A stretch of 41,794 nt of DNA from Roseovarius dicentrarchi (lineage in GTDB: Bacteria > Pseudomonadota > Alphaproteobacteria > Rhodobacterales > Rhodobacteraceae). Under the pieces are notes generated by a model. That model did no database searches. It saw only the letters and a program-made list of their open reading frames with translations, and was not told where the DNA came from. Position 1 is the first letter of the stretch; the number at the start of each line of letters is the position of its first letter. Location: assembly GCF_003316635.1 (NCBI RefSeq), contig NZ_QNQP01000025.1, forward strand, positions 1-41,794, in the 5' to 3' direction. Positions 41,656-41,794 of this stretch are shown one piece after another. Made by a program: the position numbers and the translations under genes.

Positions 41656-41794
41656 CTATCGCCGGTCAAAGCCGCCAAGCCCCGCGTCGTTCAGATGCTC
41701 GACCGTCACGCTGTCGGCCTGCCCGTCCGCGCCGATGGTAAACACGACCTGCGAGACGGAGCCTTCGGGCTGATTTTCCGTCACCGGAAAGGCG
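41656..41794 (-). CDS. 3' end of an unidentified gene (45 residues; runs off the window)
   Basis: The minus-strand frame from the window edge to the TAG at 41656-41658 encodes 45 residues, including VVFTIGADGQADSVTVEHL and ending GLGGFDRR. The alternating beta-strand pattern FTIGADGQADSVTVE resembles the C-terminal domain found after serine beta-lactamase/esterase-type hydrolases, but that is only an impression from a short tail. The start and the body of the gene lie outside the window. Confidence 0.55.
   Translation of the reverse strand, partial: AFPVTENQPEGSVSQVVFTIGADGQADSVTVEHLNDAGLGGFDRR

Noticed and set aside
1..41794. CRISPR arrays, tRNA or rRNA genes, riboswitches
   Set aside because: I found no regularly spaced repeats, cloverleaf or rRNA-like sequence, and no recognisable riboswitch, including in the cysD and dpp upstream regions.

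Overview
The window is GC-rich DNA (low-GC only in the leftmost ~550 bases) with dense, often ATGA-overlapping operons. It looks like an alphaproteobacterium of the Rhodobacterales/Roseobacter type. The support is a RepA/RepB partition pair of the repABC kind, two TRAP transporter operons, a fused cysN/C gene and the general gene families. I cannot name a genus. The repAB pair without repC leaves it open whether this is a plasmid, a chromid or a chromosomal segment carrying a plasmid remnant.

Layout. (1) 1-572: the end of an IS3-family element interrupts a small exported-protein gene, followed by a short spacer. (2) 573-2551: TRAP permease pair dctQM with no substrate-binding protein beside it. 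(3) 2791-5624: cysD-cysNC, sulfate activation to PAPS. (4) 5634-14082, minus strand: eight tightly packed genes. In transcription order they are an HDAC/acetylpolyamine-amidohydrolase-like enzyme, a ThDP enzyme, an M20 deacylase, a hydroxylysine/ethanolamine-kinase-like APH kinase, an AGXT2L-like PLP phospho-lyase/aminotransferase, a PlsC-like acyltransferase, a CdsA-like cytidylyltransferase and a YnbA-like CDP-alcohol phosphatidyltransferase. (5) 14301-19392, divergent: a complete peptide-type (Dpp/Opp) ABC transporter. (6) 19451-21587: repA-repB closed by a strong bidirectional terminator. (7) 21710-25898: TRAP dctPQM plus an amidase. (8) 25992-31155: luciferase-like monooxygenase, Zn alcohol/butanediol dehydrogenase, and two overlapping MFS exporters. 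(9) 31152-31268: a MITE-like palindromic element supplying the stop codons of both flanking genes. (10) 31265-33976: quinone-redox module wrbA-glutathionyl-hydroquinone reductase with a divergent LysR regulator. (11) 33973-39278: MFS, a 47-residue exported peptide, DUF1275, a CNNM/CorC-type CBS protein and a CrtI-like FAD oxidoreductase. (12) 39290-41794: a hairpin, a dif-like site, an envelope operon (PKD protein plus SH3 protein) and the 3' end of one more gene.

How it fits together. The divergent Dpp transporter and the eight-gene operon probably form one uptake-and-processing unit: import of an acylated amino compound, deacylation, phosphorylation of a hydroxyl group, then PLP-dependent elimination. 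What is unusual is that three phospholipid-synthesis genes are translationally coupled to the end of that same operon. This is the best candidate for an undescribed system here. The second TRAP operon with its amidase is a smaller uptake-plus-hydrolysis unit. All functions are inferred from sequence motifs read by eye. No database search was possible.
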